DNA from: Diphasiastrum complanatum | Lineage: Eukaryota > Streptophyta > Lycopodiopsida > Lycopodiales > Lycopodiaceae | NCBI GenBank assembly: GCA_029204225.1 | Contig: CM055106.1 | Span: forward strand, 19,664,149-19,728,148 | DNA: 64,000 nt | Direction of reading: 5' to 3' | Shown: positions 59,498 to 64,000 of the stretch, one piece after another | How positions within the stretch are numbered: the stretch's first letter is position 1 | Layout of the letters: every line of letters begins with the position of its first letter | Made by a program: the position numbers and the translations under genes | Notes under the pieces: model-generated | The model's database searches: none | What the model saw: the letters and a program-made list of their open reading frames with translations, nothing else | What the model was told of the DNA's origin: nothing

Positions 59498-60890
59498 AAA
59501 ACCGAGTTCTTGCAATAAAGTCCTCAGCAATGTGGCAAAACTTTTTGTGTGTACATACCCTTATATTTTAAGACATTGACTTCAATGTTAATGTTGACTT
59601 TTGCATAAACTGCATCGACTAACTCGAACACACTATTGCCTTTTGCAAGGCAATGCCAAAAAGCATATAATGTATCTCTCAAAACTTAAAGCATATCCTG
59701 TACGGATGGCCAATGAATTATAACGGTAAAAATTTTCCAGTTGAGTGCAAACTACTTTCAAGGATAAGCAAGAAAATAATTTGTCAATCTTTGACAACAT
59801 AATAGCTTTTCAACAAAATGCTCACAATTACCTATCGAGAGCATGTTGTGGCCATGGAAAGAACCATACTTATTCCAAGTGTTGGCAACAAGATTCAACA
59901 AAATGCATATGGCTGGTCGCAACATTTGATAAGAGCAATTTGGAAATTGAATTATAGGTGCAATCATTTCATGAACATATGTCACATGAACAACAAAGGA
60001 AATGAACACATCGTGCCAAGACTCTCTCTAGAAGCTTAACAAGCATTACACTGGAATCATACTCACTTAAGTGATTGCTTAATGACAATCACATAAGTGA
60101 AGTTAGTAACTTAAAACTTTGTTCACGAAGCAACTTCTAATCTCCACCAAATTGGAAATTATATTTATAAGCAAGAATCTTTTTTAGACCCACCATGTTT
60201 CACAATTTGAAGGGTGTCCAACTCTCCTTTGTCAAATTTTCTCTCCAATTTGTCTTTGTTAAGCATTGTTGCTTTGCCATGCTATGAGACGCTACCTTCC
60301 ATAGCTCAACGAGGTTCTACAAGCTGTGTTTACCAATTGGTGAATAACAAGCTTCCCTTGTGACTGCTGAATATAGACATATGGAACTCCATTGCAAACA
60401 AAAATTAACATTATTCCTTCTTTTTTGTATTGCACTTACGTTGAGATTATGAATGTTGTAATAAGCTTGCTATCCTATGTAGTAAATGAATCAATCAAAC
60501 TAAGTACAATAACAAACGCCCAAGCAAGATGACTTTCAGAAGAATGAAACTCGAAAAGGCAAAAAGAAGGATTAAAAAACATGAAGCAAAGATCAATATT
60601 ATGACCATCATATTGTAAAGCCTTGAAGCAAAGCTTAGTCAGTCTGACATACCCATCACCAAAACCACACTTGTTTCTCAATGCGTCAAAACAATTTAGT
60701 GAATACCCTCAAAGTTGGCCCAAGTTCGTCGATCACTGCCCAGCCATCAATGCCAACCTCATACCCATGAACAACACAATTTCAGATTTTCTACTAAAGG
60801 AGAAAGTTTAGCAAAAATATCGATTAAGTATCTAAGCAAGATTTTTTCATTGCTTTAACCTTTTTAACAACTTTGAGGGCAGCCCCTCAT
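59498..60890. other. AT-rich DNA, no gene recognised
   Basis: Several 60-83 codon frames overlap on both strands (59745-60039, 60475-60811) without known motifs. A hairpin-forming inverted repeat lies at 60064-60099. Confidence 0.4.
60064..60099. repeat. Short inverted repeat (14-bp arms, 8-bp loop)
   Basis: CACTTAAGTGATTG and CAATCACATAAGTG pair with one mismatch around CTTAATGA. Confidence 0.8.
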
Positions 60891-60959
60891 TGAAGTGGAA
60901 TAGGCGAAAATTGTTGTACTACACCTGAAGGGGGGTGGTGTCACTCCATTGTGCAAAGA

Positions 60960-61690
60960 ACTTAGCAGACGCAGCCACTACATGGTTTGACTTCAGCTCC
61001 AAGATTATTATTCACCCAAGGAATATCAGAAGAACCTTACTCTAAAAAAATGATAATTTCCATCGAATGGATGGGACATCTACATATGATTTCGCAAATT
61101 GCTTCTCAAAGTTCATGTTAAACAAATAGGCTAGAGAGATGCTATAAATGCATGGCAATCATAGAGCTCAACTCCATATGCAAGTTGCCGTCCTTCCCCT
61201 AAAAGATGCCAAAGAACCATTTTCATGACAAAAAAAAGTTAAACAAAACTGCTCATTCTCAGAGTGGCCAAGAATCCAAGGGGTTTCAAGGCAAAAAGCG
61301 CATCAGAAAGAATGGGAATAAAATTTATTCTTCTAAAATAAAAAGCTGTGTCCTCTTAACAGGAACAAGGACCAGCGCAAGTTTATCAATAATGTAAAGG
61401 CCAAGTTTCTCAGATGATGAGAAATAAAAACAATATAAATAAGAGAAAAAATGTTTGAAATGTGGCGAAAATAGCCATTCATGTGAGTGAAAACTCAACA
61501 AGACATTGGTGTCTCCAAAAGGCGAACACGTCAAGAATCCAAATCGCATCAAGCAGAAGCAACTAAAGAAAATCATGTAAAAACTGTCCGTGAAAACCGC
61601 ATTCTTTTGAGAATTAGAGCTGTCTTAAAGAACAAATACTTCACACCAAAAGCCCCTTCCAACCAGACACGGTATTTTCACCCAAAACGT
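60960..61690 (+). pseudogene. Possible decayed retroelement gag-like sequence
   Basis: Broken frames read WFDFSSKIIIHPRNIRRTLL, later a Lys/Arg/Gln-rich segment (KKLNKTAHSQSGQESKGFQG) and KKCLKCGENSHSCE, which resembles a partial zinc knuckle (C-x2-C-x4-H) without its last spacing. The order is that of a gypsy gag, but no single feature is decisive. Confidence 0.3.
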
Positions 61691-63500
61691 TCAAATTGAT
61701 ATACATGCAACCTTAGAAACCCATTCCAACCCTTTTGGGTCAGGAGTTTATGATACTGTCTGCGGCAGTAGCATATTGATTGGTTAGATTCATTGCAAGG
61801 CTAACCTTTGGTAGTTATTGTTACTTGTGATGGCTAAAGTGATGCCCGTTCCAAAATCGGTATGGGAGGTCAAGATGGTGAGACATTTGAATATCTACCA
61901 GCTGAAGATGCTCCACCATAATCTGCTGAACAAATATATGCTGAAACCTAGATCGGAACGGACTCGCCACAGTCACTACTAGAAGTTTCACTCTCACAAT
62001 CATCACACATGAATGAGCAAACTCACAAATACCATTATCCATCATCTTACATCCCGCTTGTTTTCTTTCTCATCATTTTCATGAAAATTTTGTGTCAACC
62101 TCGCTTTTATAACCAAAGGCACGATCTTTCTCTCTAAAGAGCAGTATTGCTCCCACATGTTAATACACATCATTAACCAACTCCACTTTCCAAATAACCA
62201 ATCTCAAATACATCAATTTCAACATCATTGTCCTATTTGTTAGTTTCACTCATGGTTGCAGCGAATCGCGATTCGCTGGCACTCACAATTCGCAGGGAGA
62301 GTCGTTATTCAAAAAAAAATTCCCTAAGAGAGCTGTTTTCCAGCAGTAGGCCGCTCATGAGGGGTAAAACTTTTTCCAGATTTCTTGCTAGTTGGCGGAT
62401 TGCGGTGGCCAACGCGCATCTACTCAACGATTCATAGGCACTGTGCACGGCGGCAATGGAGTTTGAGCTGCACGGGGCGAGAAATCAGCAAAAGAAACTT
62501 TTTGGTGAGTTTAGGCTTCTCTTTTTGCAAACGGAGAGATTGAGCTGTAGGCAACAGATTTGGGTGGGTATTTGTTCTGGTGTGAATGTACTTGTATGAG
62601 TGATATATGCATGTTATCAAGTGCTCTAGCCTTAGTTTTTTGAGATAGATATTGATTATCAATCTATGCTTGATCTTTGTGCAATCACCAAGTCTTAGGA
62701 GATTGCACATCTTATCATTATGCTTCATCATTGTTGTTTGTGTTCTCTTTCATGTGTATGACTATTGTCTAACAACAATAGGAATCTTGTCTTGGGTAAT
62801 TTGTATGAGCAAGTCGGTTTTTCTAACAGGGATACATCACAAGTTTTTGGAAGTTGCTTGCTATTTTTCAACTAGTATATTGTTTGCTAGAAACACTGCA
62901 AAACTGCAGTTTGTTTGTTGGATTATCAAATGGAGAAGGTTCACTAGAGCTGCAAGGCAGATAGCTAATTGTGCGAAGAAGAACCACTCGCTGGAAATCA
63001 AAGTGCTTATTCACAAATTCAGATTAGTGAAGGTTAGTGCAAGTACATATCCATAGAGAAGTCTGAAGGAGCATATCTACACAGAACTTCAAGGCAGCTA
63101 TCAGGTTCATTGGAGAGTAGCAAATGTAGCTTGATTCATGGAGATCAGCATAAGCGCATAACAATTTTGTAGATCAATGGTGTCTAATGTAAACTTTCAA
63201 GAATTTGAGTGCATCAACAATTGTCAAGAGAAAGTCAGTCCATCTTATGAAGGTGCAACTAGCGGATGTCAATGTAGCCATCATTGCTGGATATTGTTCA
63301 TCAAGGCAACCAGCACAAGATTTACATCAGAACCAACGCACCGCTCAAGAAGCCAACATGGCATGTCAAGGAGTTATTTTGAAGAACTGTTTGTTGACTG
63401 GACAAAAGAATGTTTGCGGAGAACAATGCTAGGAACAGCGTAACCACGAGGAAGGTAAAGCAAGTCTAATCCACCCAGCCAATGCACTCTCTTATAGAAT
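61691..63500. other. Intergenic DNA, no gene recognised
   Basis: The longest frame (62652-63056, 134 codons) is hydrophobic in its first half and basic afterwards and matches nothing I know. It is not called as a gene. A perfect 16-bp palindrome GCGAATCGCGATTCGC lies at 62261-62276. Confidence 0.4.
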
Positions 63501-63509
63501 GCCTCTCCT

Positions 63510-63788
63510 AGCCCAATGTGAGTTTGCATGCATGCAGTAGGTGGTAGTTGCTGCTAACACTCACCGTTCATGCTCCATGCATGGGTTACTGATGCATGCA
63601 AGGTCCCAATCCATTACTGAAGGACTGCATGGCCCTCTATTGTCATGCATGTGTCTCCATGGGCATTATTGGCCTTTAGACCAACTGCATGTATGCATGC
63701 ATGCCACTGACTCACACTGTCCTCTGCCTCCAGTGGTTAGCTGCACCTAGAAGTACTATTGGGTCGGTACTGTTACGGTCTCGTAACA
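63510..63788 (-). repeat. LTR (outer part) of a Ty3/gypsy chromovirus, GCATGC-rich
   Basis: On the minus strand the LTR starts at 63788 with TGTTACGAGACCGTAACA, directly after the polypurine tract. Its body has many GCATGC/ATGCATGCA words. The other LTR end was not located, so the left limit given is only where those words stop. Confidence 0.6.
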
Positions 63789-64000
63789 CTCCCTCCCCCT
63801 TAAGAATTGTCTTGGTCCTCTAAAATTTGGATACATAATACAATTGTCGAAGTATGCTACTTTTTTCCCAAGTGGCATTCTCAACTGGCTGATCCTTCCA
63901 CTTGATTAAATATTCCTGATATAGGGTATGACATGTCAACATAGTTGTTCTTGTTTAGCTTTTTCGTAGTCTTCTGTTTTCAACAGTTGAATTATTGCAA
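63789..64000 (-). pseudogene. Chromovirus integrase C-terminus with chromodomain, plus polypurine tract
   Basis: The minus strand reads LYQEYLIKWKDQPVENATWE, the core of a chromodomain (YLxKWKxxPxxxxTWE), then after a one-base shift VAYFDNCIMYPNFRGPRQFL. A TAA upstream near 63955 also breaks the frame. The chromodomain of this gypsy clade (chromoviruses) guides insertion to heterochromatin. The polypurine tract TTAAGGGGGAGGGAG (63803-63789) separates it from the LTR. The rest of pol lies beyond the window. Confidence 0.85.

Noticed and set aside
62652-63056. 134-codon plus-strand frame
   Set aside because: No similarity recognised, no evidence of splicing partners or promoter; could be chance in AT-rich DNA.

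Overview
This is nuclear DNA of a land plant: AT-rich, with spliced genes whose introns have GT-AG borders, a nuclear-type tRNA-His, many plant LTR retrotransposons and long (CT)n/(GA)n runs. The repeat density and an 11.6-kb intron full of transposons suggest a large genome (gymnosperm or fern-like), but the sequence alone does not settle the lineage.

Only three host genes can be supported. (1) A complete 14-exon gene on the + strand (14381-30664) encodes a four-CBS-domain plus PB1-domain protein with a C-terminal membrane anchor (CBSCBSPB family). Its ninth intron carries a nearly complete antisense Ty1/copia element, a decayed antisense copia pol fragment, a GC-rich foldback and a tandem duplication. 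(2) An intronless 1-Cys peroxiredoxin (48109-48813, - strand) has a remodelled active site: the normally invariant Thr of PxxxTxxC is Cys, giving a CxxC, and the His before the Pro is Gln. A cluster of CACGTG boxes lies upstream. (3) A tRNA-His(GTG) sits at 55629-55699 on the - strand.

The rest is mostly mobile DNA. One copia family (here 'family A', LTR about 1.23 kb, TGTTGGA...TCCAACA) occurs as the 3' end of an element at the left edge (1-1264), a deletion derivative (6616-8311), probably the pol fragment in intron 9 (24791-26520), and a pol-plus-LTR copy at 34393-43632. That last copy is split inside its reverse transcriptase by a 6.9-kb LTR element (35512-42459) with a perfect 5-bp target duplication. 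The inserted element has no recognisable polymerase and instead carries decayed frames for unfamiliar acidic proteins. Athila-like leader DNA follows (about 43633-44800).

Right of the peroxiredoxin gene come a LINE 3' end containing a hAT-type MITE, a mixed region with gypsy RT beside copia RNase H, a candidate 0.8-kb LTR, a copia zinc-knuckle fragment, several tandem repeats, and at the right edge the chromodomain end and LTR of a Ty3/gypsy chromovirus on the - strand. A Mutator-like 812-bp foldback MITE lies at 32237-33048. Intergenic stretches where nothing could be recognised are stated as such.
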